Source of the DNA: CAZMCC01 sp964564695 | GTDB lineage: Bacteria; Planctomycetota; Phycisphaerae; Phycisphaerales; UBA1924 | Assembly: GCA_964564695.1 (NCBI GenBank) | Contig: CAZMCC010000045.1 | Coordinates: forward strand, 1 to 29,624 | Reading direction: 5' to 3' | DNA length: 29,624 nt | In this document: piece by piece, positions 8,801 through 15,067 of the stretch | Layout of the letters: each line of letters starts with the position of its first letter | Numbering within the stretch: position 1 is the stretch's first letter | The notes under the pieces: model-generated | Told to the model about the DNA's origin: nothing | Database searches by the model: none | What the model saw: only the letters and a program-made list of their open reading frames with translations | Made by a program: the position numbers and the translations under genes

Positions 8801-9873
8801 GGGTTGGGGTTGTTGAGGACCCGCTGCAGCCAGTCGGGCGTCACGGGCGTGCCCGAGGGCGAATCCGGGAGCATCGAGATCTTGCCGGGCGCCGACAGCA
8901 CCAGCCCGCGCCGCGGCCTGATCCCCGCGGGCATCGGCTGCTGGCCGGGGGTGACCGGGACGTCGTCGAGCTTGAGCGTGGTATCGCCGGGGATGTAGCG
9001 CGGCCCGACGGTGGTGGGGAAGACGAAGGAATACAGGCCGTTGACCGGCTCGAGCAGCTCCACGTAGCTGATCTCGATGATGATCTCGGCCTTGGGCTCG
9101 ATGTTCGCCACCGACTGGGTGAAGATGTTCGGGCGTTCCTGTTCGAGCAGCGACGCGATCCGCCCCGCATCGCGGGCGGCCTCGTAGATCTGGCGCGCCA
9201 GCTCGCGCTCCTTCACCTCGCCCTGCACCACCCGCGACCCGATCGTCATCGTCATCCGATCGACCGCGGCCTTGTGGCTCAGCGGGAAGGTGTACACCGT
9301 CTCGATCTTGTCGCTGAAGGGGTTGGAGTAGACCTGCTTGACGTTCACCCGCAGGAGGCACCCGGAGACCTCGGCCTGGACGTCGGTGTACTTGAGAGCG
9401 CACGGGCCCAGGACGTTGCCGTCGGTGTCGAGGGCGTCGAGGCGCCCGGCGTCGGGGGCCATGCGGGACGTGACCTGCGCGACGGCCGTGGCCGGGCTCG
9501 GAAGAAGCATGACGCCGACGACCAGCATGGTGATCAGTGCGGCGGCGACGGGGGAATACCGGTTCATGAGGAATCTCCGCATCCAATGACGACGGACGGG
9601 GACGGCGGGAACGGACCGGGCGCGCTCGTGGACGCGCACCGGCGGAACGGACTCGGGTTGATCAACGGGCGCGGCCGAGATGGCCGCGAGCAGGCGGTCG
9701 CGGCCGGCGCGGGCGCGGTCGGCGTTGGCGGCGTGCCAGGCGGCGAGGAGGGCGTCGAGACGATCGCCGCCGGGCTCGCCCCGGGCGGGCGACACAGGCG
9801 GGACGCCTGTGCCACCGACGCCTGTGCCACCATTGTTCGAGTCGTGCATGTTCGGGGGGTTGTGGTCGCTCAT
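5851..9873 (-). CDS. membrane-anchored VIT and VWA domain protein
   Basis: This encodes a 1340-residue protein. Residues 1-100 are cytoplasmic, one transmembrane segment follows at about 107-133 (VAAALITMLVVGVMLLPS), and the rest should face outward. A VIT domain spans roughly 155-290 (VKQVYSNPFSDKIETVYTFP, then FTQSVANIEPKAEIIIEISY). The VWA domain holds an intact MIDAS: D561-T-S-G-S plus GGTEMMTAI and FLTDAF, so metal-dependent ligand binding is expected. A proline/alanine-rich linker lies at about 960-1080. TPMLGDIPLVGHIF at 1097-1110 resembles the secretin signature (see findings). The C-terminal 230 residues are mostly helical. Similar VIT/VWA proteins are common in planctomycetes and are thought to act at the cell envelope. 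The start codon overlaps the stop of the sigma-factor gene (ATGA), so the two are one transcript. Confidence 0.88.
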   Translation of the reverse strand: MSDHNPPNMHDSNNGGTGVGGTGVPPVSPARGEPGGDRLDALLAAWHAANADRARAGRDRLLAAISAAPVDQPESVPPVRVHERARSVPAVPVRRHWMRRFLMNRYSPVAAALITMLVVGVMLLPSPATAVAQVTSRMAPDAGRLDALDTDGNVLGPCALKYTDVQAEVSGCLLRVNVKQVYSNPFSDKIETVYTFPLSHKAAVDRMTMTIGSRVVQGEVKERELARQIYEAARDAGRIASLLEQERPNIFTQSVANIEPKAEIIIEISYVELLEPVNGLYSFVFPTTVGPRYIPGDTTLKLDDVPVTPGQQPMPAGIRPRRGLVLSAPGKISMLPDSPSGTPVTPDWLQRVLNNPNPRTPHGGATPVRPDASYTQPEVIATFRADYPDGSAEYGSLRSDGVGEVGGRWFHVVLPQPGSTSQPSAAPNPGSPFSAPTNQVPDADKITPMPTRPDMRAGHDISISVNLDTGGPGLSALSSPSHTVTGGGSAGSPRASVELAKANEIPNKDFVLTWSTAGSGIQEGVFTHSGVHGNFFSIILEPPARVEPDQIVPRELVFVLDTSGSMNGWPIEKSKELMTKAIAQMRPTDTFNIITFAGSTRVLWKSPRPASEKNIAEAQAFVGGQQGAGGTEMMTAINAALEQTPIKVGAKVGGGRAAVRPLRTVVFLTDAFVGNEMAIVDAIKKHRGTTRVFSLGVGNSVNRYLIDSMARAGGGESETVLLDQDADAAVARLTRRIQSPVLTDIELEFSSDLAVTDILPADDQGHLPDLYDLRPLVLTGRYTAAGAGTLTVRGNTGAGPYERVINVTLPLIGQGSDAIATLWARAKVDEVTGRDLQALQEGRFPAELKGEVVQLGETFQIMTPFTSFVAVDKLSVTVNGKPRLVHIPIELPAGTAWKGFFGGAGVGERADNGIDEDEMSAAGEKLGMLESGEASRMGRMRANRASSLREESKAKGEKGDPTLAVKGTSAGFGVVQSPPPPPSAQPAPAPSTPGAPASAAAPSQPRRQSGADARTRVPPTAPPAGKPGGQVNAPASAGPGGTHGGGRGAAPGPAKESARRALDSVTGRPAAPAEGKKDAGDKTGYPSAPQIDLEGATPMLGDIPLVGHIFTSGANSIPPVFTPIGGQGAYEGAIPVDESVLKPLADLLTAQPLTPEQRRLIGVAPDASVRDQLASGRVPVAHLVKAAAGLSPDAAAVKSAGVALKALCGENPAIVELLGIAPLLDAKDASATLRVKALTDEASARLSALYRGLKLAQTLDRQLLEDFTQLSVDKAPSSHEFPVVVLISSGDKATTDAVREAGLVTDHVDAAQRVIIGRITLAKLEKVALLESVLRIERDR
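9793..9831. repeat. palindromic dispersed repeat inside coding sequence
   Basis: CACAGGCG-GGA-CGCCTGTG (9793-9811) is a perfect 8-bp hairpin. The 13-base word CGCCTGTGCCACC occurs twice (9804-9816 and 9819-9831). It encodes GGTGVGGTGVPPV near the N-terminus of the VIT/VWA protein. I know this word, from memory, as a dispersed palindrome in planctomycete-like genomes, where it often shows up translated as TGVPPV or AQASRLC. Confidence 0.5.
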
Positions 9874-10523
9874 GTCGCGGCCTCCACCATGAGTGCGTGC
9901 AGATGTTCTTTCGCTTTGCCGAGCAGCTTGTAGAAGGCGCTGCGGGAGAGCCCCAGTGCGGCCTGCGCGGCCGACACGGGGTCAGGCTCGAGGTAATACA
10001 AGTGGATCGCCAGGCGTTCCCGGTTGTCGAGCCGGTCGAGCGCCTTGGAGAGGTGCTCGAGTTCTTCCGCATGGGCCGCGATCTCGGGCGGCGGGGCCGT
10101 CCGCCCGGGCGCCACGCCGTCGGGTGTGCTCCCCGCCCCCCCCATGCTGCTCATCCCGTGCGAGGGATGGTGTCGGTCGGGTTCGAGTTGTCCGTCGGCA
10201 TGCTTCAGCATGGCGAGAGTTTCCATTCGATGAGCCTCGCGGCGCGCGGCTCGGGCGTGCTCACGGCACACCAGTCGCGCGATCGCGTAGAGCCACGACC
10301 GCAGTCCTGTCGGGTCGCTCACGCGGTCCAGGAGCCGGAAGGCCCGCAGGAACGTCTCCTGCAGGAGGTCGTCGGCGGCCGTGTCGCTCACTCGGGAACG
10401 GCACAAGGCCCTGACGACCGGGGCGTGCCGGTCATAGATCCGCGCGAACGCCTGATGGGCTCCCGGCCCGCCCGAACGGGCTGAGGCAAGGTCACGGGCG
10501 TCGTCGCTCATCAGGGGACTCAT
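9870..10523 (-). CDS. ECF-type RNA polymerase sigma factor
   Basis: This is a sigma-70 family protein of the extracytoplasmic-function type; it would direct RNA polymerase to a small regulon. Region 2 reads AFARIYDRHAPVVRALCRSR, then DDLLQETFLRAFRLLDRV and LRSWLYAIARLVCREHAR. Region 4 reads LDRLDNRERLAIHLYYLEPD, then AAQAALGLSRSAFYKLLGKA. A long linker rich in His, Gly and Pro separates them. I took ATG 10523 (MSPLMSDDARDLAS), giving 217 residues; ATG 10511 and an upstream GTG at 10607 are also possible, and no strong ribosome site decides. No separate anti-sigma gene follows. The cytoplasmic N-terminus and single membrane span of the overlapping VIT/VWA protein make it a candidate for that role, which is inference from gene order. 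Confidence 0.88.
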   Translation of the reverse strand: MSPLMSDDARDLASARSGGPGAHQAFARIYDRHAPVVRALCRSRVSDTAADDLLQETFLRAFRLLDRVSDPTGLRSWLYAIARLVCREHARAARREAHRMETLAMLKHADGQLEPDRHHPSHGMSSMGGAGSTPDGVAPGRTAPPPEIAAHAEELEHLSKALDRLDNRERLAIHLYYLEPDPVSAAQAALGLSRSAFYKLLGKAKEHLHALMVEAAT

Positions 10524-10662
10524 GGCCGTGGGGGATCGGGTGTCTCGCCCATAAAGGGAGAAATCTGGGAGCCGGTGCGGGGCCGAGAACGACCCGGGGA
10601 AGGACACGGAGGCCCCGCGGGGGTGACGCGGGGGAGGTCCGTCCCTATGCTTGGCCCGCTAC

Positions 10663-10736
10663 GGGCGCGTAGTTCAGTTGGCTAGAACGCAGCTGTCACA
10701 TAGCTGAGGTCACTGGTTCGAGTCCAGTCGCGCTCA
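10663..10736 (+). tRNA. tRNA-Val (anticodon CAC)
   Basis: All four arms fold. The acceptor stem is GGGCGCG/CGCGCTC (one G-U pair). The D arm is GTTC...GAAC, the anticodon stem CAGCT/AGCTG with loop GTCACAT, and the T arm ACTGG-TTCGAGT-CCAGT. Counting from the D arm puts T at 33 and CAC at 34-36, so valine (GUG codons). G at position 32 is unusual. CCA is not encoded. The GTC in the loop would suggest Asp only if the stem register were shifted. Confidence 0.9.
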
Positions 10737-10775
10737 TTCCCGCCTTCATTTTCCGGCTGCAGAATCCATGGCTAA

Positions 10776-11033
10776 ACGGTCCCCTGCGAACCGCTTGCGG
10801 GCGACTGGTTCCCCGTGCGGGTGGAGCAGAACGATCATGCGGGACGGCCTGACATTGACCAATTCGAGGCGGTGATGGCACACCAAGAGCGTTCTCGCGG
10901 CTTCTTTGTGGCGTTTGGCTTCACTTCCGACGCCGAGGCCGAGTGTGCGGCGTTTCACAAGAAGTCCGGCCGGATCATCAAGCTGATCACGGTTCAGGAG
11001 ATTCTGGACGAGCGGCATGTTGCGAAGATGTGA
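10776..11033 (+). pseudogene. C-terminal fragment of a DNA methyltransferase/Mrr-like protein
   Basis: An open segment of 85 codons follows an in-frame TAA (10773-10775) and has no proper start. It reads DWFPVRVEQNDHAGRPDIDQ, then FEAVMAHQERSRGFFVAFGF, then KSGRIIKLITVQEILDE. From memory this pattern (VQxKQxDxxGRPDID.FEAVM...GFFVxF....LTVxEILDE) is the C-terminal Mrr/restriction-like domain found behind site-specific DNA methylases. The methylase part is missing; the tRNA-Val ends only 40 bases upstream. GC content appears lower than in flanking genes. An internal GTG at 10815 could allow a 72-residue product, but I regard this as a relic of an inserted element. Confidence 0.55.
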
Positions 11034-11047
11034 CGGCACACCGAACA

Positions 11048-11572
11048 TCAACCCCGGATCGTGATTTCCACTGCCTCCGGCCTTACGCCGTAGGTGATGG
11101 CGAGCGACTTCTTCGCTTCAGCGATCGTGAGTATGCTGGGAACGGGGCCCGGTTGCGCGTGTTGCACTGCGACCGTGGTCTCGTTGGGAAGCGTCAGGGG
11201 CTTGAACTTCAACTTGTGCGGGTCAATGCCGAAGTCCTCGAGCGACATGTATCTCACGGGATTGCGCCAGCCCTTCCAAGCATTGGGCAAGTCGACTGCG
11301 GCGAACTCGCGGATGAGGATGTTCCAGCGATCGCCCTGTCCTTCCTCCTTTGATTGCTGCAGTCCCGCAATCTTCCCAACCAAAAAGCCCGCTCCGTGAG
11401 GCTGGGTCGCGTCAGAAAAATCGGGCTCTGAGTTGTGGCGGTTCTGGGTGCAGAGCAGCCATGTACAGGCCCTTGCTCGCGATGCGTTGAGCACCCACGA
11501 CTGCGACCCGCCCTCGAGGACAATGCGCTCGGGACTGCGTGCGGTGAAGACGACGATGGTGTCTTTGGGCAT
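11048..11572 (-). CDS. orphan accessory protein, unknown function
   Basis: This encodes 174 residues from ATG 11572 (MPKDTIVVFTARSPERIVLE). The fold appears alpha/beta with several aromatic-rich blocks: SWVLNASRARACTWLLCTQN, GAGFLVGKIAGL, WNILIREFAAVDLPNAWKGW and NPVRYMSLEDFGID. The WKGWRNPVRYxSLEDFGIDP stretch looks like a family signature, but I cannot name the family. There is no signal peptide. It lies in the atypical segment behind tRNA-Val, in opposite orientation to the methylase fragment, so it is probably horizontally acquired. Its promoter is near consensus and its mRNA may be leaderless (see the promoter entry). Confidence 0.65.
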   Translation of the reverse strand: MPKDTIVVFTARSPERIVLEGGSQSWVLNASRARACTWLLCTQNRHNSEPDFSDATQPHGAGFLVGKIAGLQQSKEEGQGDRWNILIREFAAVDLPNAWKGWRNPVRYMSLEDFGIDPHKLKFKPLTLPNETTVAVQHAQPGPVPSILTIAEAKKSLAITYGVRPEAVEITIRG

Positions 11573-11578
11573 AACACC

Positions 11579-11606
11579 AGTATACTTTAGGCATACTTGT
11601 TGTCAA
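11579..11606 (-). promoter_or_regulatory. near-consensus promoter with operator-like repeats
   Basis: On the minus strand TTGACA (11606-11601) and TATACT (11584-11579) are 16 bases apart. Only six bases separate the -10 box from the ATG at 11572, so transcription would start at or next to the start codon: a leaderless message. The spacer and -10 box carry the repeated word ATACTT on the plus strand (11582-11587 and 11593-11598), 11 bases apart, and AGTAT/ATACT in inverted order. That spacing of one helical turn suggests a repressor site. Confidence 0.6.
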
Positions 11607-11673
11607 CACGCTAGATAAAAGTATTTCTCACCGAGGCCGCGCGGGGCGAGGCGGAGCTTTGTCGGCCGCGACC

Positions 11674-12738
11674 TCAATACGAGTAATTCGCGTTCGCGTC
11701 CGTCGACCCGAGGCTGCTGGCGGCGTTGTTGCCGTTCACCGCCGGACTCGCCGGGGCGGTGCGGTCGAGGATGGGGCCAAAGACGTTGTTAGCGAAGAAG
11801 TTCCAGTTGGTCGTGTTGCCGGCGCAGATGTTGCGGACGATGACGTTGCCCGCGCTGTCGACCTTGATGCCGGTGTCCTGACCGGTGCAGTTGTTGCCCT
11901 CGATGCGGTTGTCGGAACCGGTGACGCGGATGCCGGCGCCGTCGATGGCGTCGGAGCCGTTGGTCGAGCACATGTTGCCGGTGATGATCGCGGAGAACGA
12001 AAGCCGGATGCCGTCCTGGCCGTTGTTGCGCGCGGCGTTGCCGGAGAGGATGCACCCGGATGCGGCGAAGAAGCCGTGGAGCTGGTTGGTTCGCGAGGCG
12101 CACGCGGTGACGACGCAGACGCTGCCGATGCGGAAGCCGATGCCGAGGTTGCTGTAGGCGCTGCAGTTGGTGACGGTGGAGGTGTGATCGATGACGAACC
12201 CGTCGGTGGCGTTGGCGTAGGCGATGCAGCCCGTGATGGCGCAGATGGCGCCGGAGCGGATGCCGTCGCCCCCGTTGACCGAGGAACAGATATCGCGGAT
12301 GACGACGCCCGTGGAGCCGTTCGAGCCGAGGTCGATGCCGTGGCCGCCCCAGTTGCGGATCGATCCGGTGCGGATCTCGATGTTGAGGGGCCCGGGGGTG
12401 TTACTCGTGATGGCGTTGAGGGACCCGGCGGCTCCCACGAGGGTGAAGCCGTTGAGGTCGAGACAGACGCCGCCGATGGCGATGTCGATGCCGTTCCTGC
12501 CGGCGACGCCGGTGATGTTCCCGGTGAGGTAGTAGGACCCGGGTTGGGTGATCTTGAAGAGACTGAACGCGTCGCCGGGGGTGGTGGCGGCGCTGATGGG
12601 GATGCGAGGTTCGATCTCGGCGAGGGGCTTGGACGTCGACGCGATCGACCCGGCAGGGGGGTCGAGCGGACCGGCATACGGGGGCACGGCGATCAACGTG
12701 ACGGCGACCAACCCGACGAGGCGGCGAGCCATGAACAT
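11674..12738 (-). CDS. secreted right-handed parallel beta-helix protein
   Basis: This encodes 354 residues. A signal peptide (ARRLVGLVAVTLIAVPPYAG) is followed by a cap region with FKITQPGSYYLTGNITG, the usual lead-in to pectate-lyase-like beta-helices. GGVCLDLNGFTLVG follows, then about ten PbH1-like coils with repeated N/G-rich turns (GHGIDLGSNGSTGVVIRD, GGDGIRSGAICAITGC, TDGFVIDHTSTVTNCS, GTGIKVDSAGNVIVRN and similar). It ends in SLGSTDANANYSY, a tail also seen in the fragment at 1145-1276. Polysaccharide binding or cleavage is typical for the fold, but I see no catalytic set I can vouch for. ATG 12738 has GGGAG five bases upstream; the longer upstream start lacks a ribosome site and would bury the signal peptide. 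Confidence 0.82.
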   Translation of the reverse strand: MFMARRLVGLVAVTLIAVPPYAGPLDPPAGSIASTSKPLAEIEPRIPISAATTPGDAFSLFKITQPGSYYLTGNITGVAGRNGIDIAIGGVCLDLNGFTLVGAAGSLNAITSNTPGPLNIEIRTGSIRNWGGHGIDLGSNGSTGVVIRDICSSVNGGDGIRSGAICAITGCIAYANATDGFVIDHTSTVTNCSAYSNLGIGFRIGSVCVVTACASRTNQLHGFFAASGCILSGNAARNNGQDGIRLSFSAIITGNMCSTNGSDAIDGAGIRVTGSDNRIEGNNCTGQDTGIKVDSAGNVIVRNICAGNTTNWNFFANNVFGPILDRTAPASPAVNGNNAASSLGSTDANANYSY

Positions 12739-12898
12739 GGCGTCTCCCTCTCCAATTGCGCGATACTCTCTCAAGAACATCCTCACTCGAAACCGCCGCG
12801 TGCACCACTGAATGCCGGGGTTCGGTGGAAGGCTGGGGGAAGCGGGCGCCGCGCTCGCTCAGGCGGACTCCTGTCGTCGGGCCGCCTTACGATTCCTC

Positions 12899-13270
12899 AT
12901 GGCCGAAGTCGCGGAGCCGCCTGCTGTTGAGACGTTGCCGACGCCGGCCCCCACCGCGCCCGCGCCGCGCCCGCGAACGGATGACGAGCCGAAGCTGCTG
13001 CCGCCGTACGTCGTGATCCTGCACAACGACGACCTGAACACGTTTCTGTTCGTGGTCACGACGCTGCGGAAGGTGTTCCACTTCGGGCTGGTGCAGGCGA
13101 CGACGCTGACGATGCGGGCGCACCGCGACGGCCGGACGCCGGTGTGGACCGGGCACAAGGAGCACGCGGAGCTGAAGGCAGATCAGGTTCGGTCGTGCGG
13201 CGCGGACCCGGCGATGGCGCATCGGGGGGCGATGGCGCTGCGGGTGACGATCGAGGCGCTGCCGAGCTAG
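12899..13270 (+). CDS. clpS: ATP-dependent Clp protease adaptor ClpS
   Basis: ClpS delivers N-degron substrates to ClpAP in the cytoplasm. After a flexible Pro/Ala-rich N-terminus of about 30 residues, the core reads LPPYVVILHNDDLNTFLFVV, with the conserved H42-N-D-D45 site that holds the substrate alpha-amino group. TTLRKVFHFG, AHRDG and KEHAELKADQVRS follow, matching the ClpS helices and the late AE...V motif. Length (123 residues) is normal for bacterial ClpS with a leading extension. ATG 12899 gives the compact protein; an in-frame start at 12812 adds residues with no homology-like pattern. No clpA lies next to it, so it acts with a ClpA encoded elsewhere. Confidence 0.85.
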   Translation: MAEVAEPPAVETLPTPAPTAPAPRPRTDDEPKLLPPYVVILHNDDLNTFLFVVTTLRKVFHFGLVQATTLTMRAHRDGRTPVWTGHKEHAELKADQVRSCGADPAMAHRGAMALRVTIEALPS

Positions 13271-13313
13271 GGACGGACGGCCTCAGTTCAACGACGGTGC
13301 ACGCCGCCCCCTC

Positions 13314-13340
13314 GCTTGATCGCCTGAACGGCGATCAAGC
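13314..13340 (+). terminator. hairpin downstream of clpS
   Basis: GCTTGATCGCC (13314-13324) pairs perfectly with GGCGATCAAGC (13330-13340) across a 5-base loop, 43 bases after the clpS stop. It is followed by ATTTCCCC rather than a long T run, so termination strength is uncertain. Confidence 0.55.
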
Positions 13341-13397
13341 ATTTCCCCCTCCGCCCCCCACCACCGTTGCGGAGGGGGATCTCGGAGCCGCTCCCTC

Positions 13398-13434
13398 AAA
13401 AAAACCAGGGGGAGAGGGACAAGCCCTCTCCCCC
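13398..13434 (-). terminator. intrinsic terminator for the PNPOx-like gene
   Basis: On the minus strand an 11-bp GC-rich hairpin (arms 13434-13424 and 13418-13408, loop of five) is followed by TGG and seven T residues (13404-13398). This is a textbook rho-independent terminator about 85 bases past the stop of the minus-strand gene. A further hairpin (13441-13449 with 13488-13496, enclosing CGATCC/GGATCG) lies between. Confidence 0.7.
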
Positions 13435-13504
13435 CGGCCCGCGTGTGTGTGCTCTCGATCCTCCCGGATCGTTCTCTTCTCTCTCTCCACACACGCACAT
13501 ATGC

Positions 13505-13532
13505 GTTATCCCAGAGCCGTTATCCCAGAGCC
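13505..13532. repeat. 14-bp tandem duplication across a stop codon
   Basis: GTTATCCCAGAGCC occurs twice head to tail (13505-13518 and 13519-13532). The second copy contains the TAA stop of the minus-strand gene, and the first copy supplies a second identical stop-codon context just after it. Confidence 0.8.
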
Positions 13533-14023
13533 ATCTCTCCGTGTTCGCCCTTGGGTTCGATTCGGGTGCCGCTGATGAGAGCCTTGAGCAGGCTCAGGGA
13601 ATACGAGATCATGCCGGGGCCGTCCCAGTACTCGGCCCTTTCGGGGCGCACGCGGATGAGCACGAGGTTGGGGTCCCTGGGGCCCTCGGGAAACCAGCCC
13701 TGGGCGAAGGCGGTCCAGAGTTCCTTGGCCTTGTCGTGGTCCTCGTGCACCGACGCGGTCCCCCACACGGAGACAAATCGGTGGGCCCCCGGGTCGGCGT
13801 AGTTGAGGAGGACATGGGGGTTGACCATGACTTCCCCGACCTTTCCGGAACGACGATCGGTGAGGAACCACAAGTCTTCACCGGTCGGGTCGCTCTGCGT
13901 GTACATGGGTCGCGAGTGCGCTTCGGCATCGCTGCCGATCGTGGTCATCATGGCCACGCGGATCCCCCCCACCAGCTCGGCGAGTCGCTGGTGCGGACTC
14001 TCTGCGTGCTCACGTTCACTCAT
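13520..14023 (-). CDS. pyridoxamine 5'-phosphate oxidase-like (general stress protein 26 type) flavoprotein
   Basis: This encodes a 167-residue split-barrel protein of the general stress protein 26 type, which usually binds FMN or a related cofactor. The motifs are in order: RVAMMTTIGSDAEAHSRPMY at the N-terminus (the strand and the R-P cofactor segment), DLWFLTDRRSGKVGEVMVNP, VLLNYADPGAHRFVSVWGTA with a following acidic DHDKAKELW helix, then GWFPEGPRDPNLVLIRVRPE and AEYWDGPG. The PEGPxDPxLxLIRV and EYWDGPG blocks are characteristic of this subfamily. The exact substrate is unknown; roles in oxidative or general stress are proposed for relatives. A strong terminator lies downstream. Confidence 0.85.
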   Translation of the reverse strand: MSEREHAESPHQRLAELVGGIRVAMMTTIGSDAEAHSRPMYTQSDPTGEDLWFLTDRRSGKVGEVMVNPHVLLNYADPGAHRFVSVWGTASVHEDHDKAKELWTAFAQGWFPEGPRDPNLVLIRVRPERAEYWDGPGMISYSLSLLKALISGTRIEPKGEHGEMALG

Positions 14024-14178
14024 CGCGGCATCATCATCCCATCATCAGCCGTAGCCACGGTGAATCAGAAATGAGAGTGCGCTCATCTTGCAAAATGCCT
14101 TGCTTTTGGCTGCGCAATGCTCCCGCGCGGAACGGTGCCCATTGTGGACGATTTCGCCGGGGGGGTGACGAGGGCGCG

Positions 14179-14901
14179 CTAGGCCGACGCAGGCTGGGCG
14201 GCGCCCGCCGGCGCCGCGACCCGGCCCTGCTGGGGGGCAAGCGACAGATTCTCCATCAGCGCATCGTGCGGCCACCGGGCCGCCACCCGCCACGCCTCCG
14301 GCCCGCCCGGCAGCCGCTGCCGGATGGTGTCCAGGTTGATCTGGCCCTCGTACATCGCCCGCTGGTCGTACTCCGTGTAGAAGTACCGCGTGCGGCCAAG
14401 CGTCTCCTGGGCCCCCGCGATCACGAGGTCCTCGGCGCCCTGCACGTCGGCCCAGATGAAGTCGACGCGATCAAGCCCCTGGGTCCGCACAAAGGTGTCG
14501 AGGCGGACGATCGGGACCGTGGCCGTCGTGTCGAACCGGCACCACGGGTGGTCCTTGAGGTGCTCCTTCGGGCGCTTGAGGCTCGAGGAGCCCGCCCAGT
14601 TCTCGTCGCGCAGCCACTGGGGACGGCTCGGGTGCGCCATGTCCGCCTGGGAGAGGTGGAACTCGGCCGTGCCGTCTCGGTCGCCGACGGCCGACTCGAT
14701 GAGCGTGGTGAAGCGATCGAAGCCGCGGGCGCGGATGGCCGCGACGTTTCGCGGGTCGGGCTCGAAGCTGAACAGGCGGCAGTTGGGCAGCAGCCCGCGG
14801 AGCTTGTACGAGTCGGACCCGTCGTGCGCGCCGATCTCGATCACGGTCAGCGGAGCGCCGCGGTCGAGAAGTGATGCGAGGACCTCGTAGATGTTCTGCA
14901 C
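14179..14901 (-). CDS. FkbM family methyltransferase
   Basis: This is a class I SAM-dependent methyltransferase of the FkbM type, 240 residues. Motif I is TVIEIGAHDGSDSYKL, the acidic end of strand 2 is LFSFEPDPRN, and AVGDRDGTAEFHL follows. VRLDTFVRTQGLDRVDFIWA and DVQGAEDLVIAGA form the FkbM signature (the usual form is LKIDVEGAE; here ADVQGAE). A late FYTEYDQRAMYEG fits the final strands. Start: GTG 14901 has AGGAG six bases upstream, better than the ATG at 14940, which has none. The acceptor (sugar, lipid or polyketide) cannot be told. It is divergent from proC with 166 bases between. Confidence 0.85.
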   Translation of the reverse strand: MQNIYEVLASLLDRGAPLTVIEIGAHDGSDSYKLRGLLPNCRLFSFEPDPRNVAAIRARGFDRFTTLIESAVGDRDGTAEFHLSQADMAHPSRPQWLRDENWAGSSSLKRPKEHLKDHPWCRFDTTATVPIVRLDTFVRTQGLDRVDFIWADVQGAEDLVIAGAQETLGRTRYFYTEYDQRAMYEGQINLDTIRQRLPGGPEAWRVAARWPHDALMENLSLAPQQGRVAAPAGAAQPASA

Positions 14902-15067
14902 GGGGAACTCCTGGGGGCCAGGGGGTGTCGTGGCGCGCATCGCGGGCCCGGCATGCCGATTCGGCGTTCCGCGCGGGACGGGGCGAGAAGAGGTCCGGCG
15001 GGCCACGTCGGGCGCAATTCCGGCCGGGAACCGCGGCGTTGTGGCGGGGGGCGGTCAATCATCCCGC

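Noticed and set aside
5722..9933. Long plus-strand open frames (819 and 551 codons) opposite the VIT/VWA gene
   Set aside because: They are rich in Arg, Gly, Ala and Asp runs with no domains, as expected for the antisense of a high-GC gene. The minus-strand protein has clear VIT and VWA motifs.
10690..10706. tRNA read as Asp because GTC occurs in the anticodon loop
   Set aside because: Five base pairs of the anticodon stem and the normal distance from the D arm place CAC, not GTC, at 34-36.
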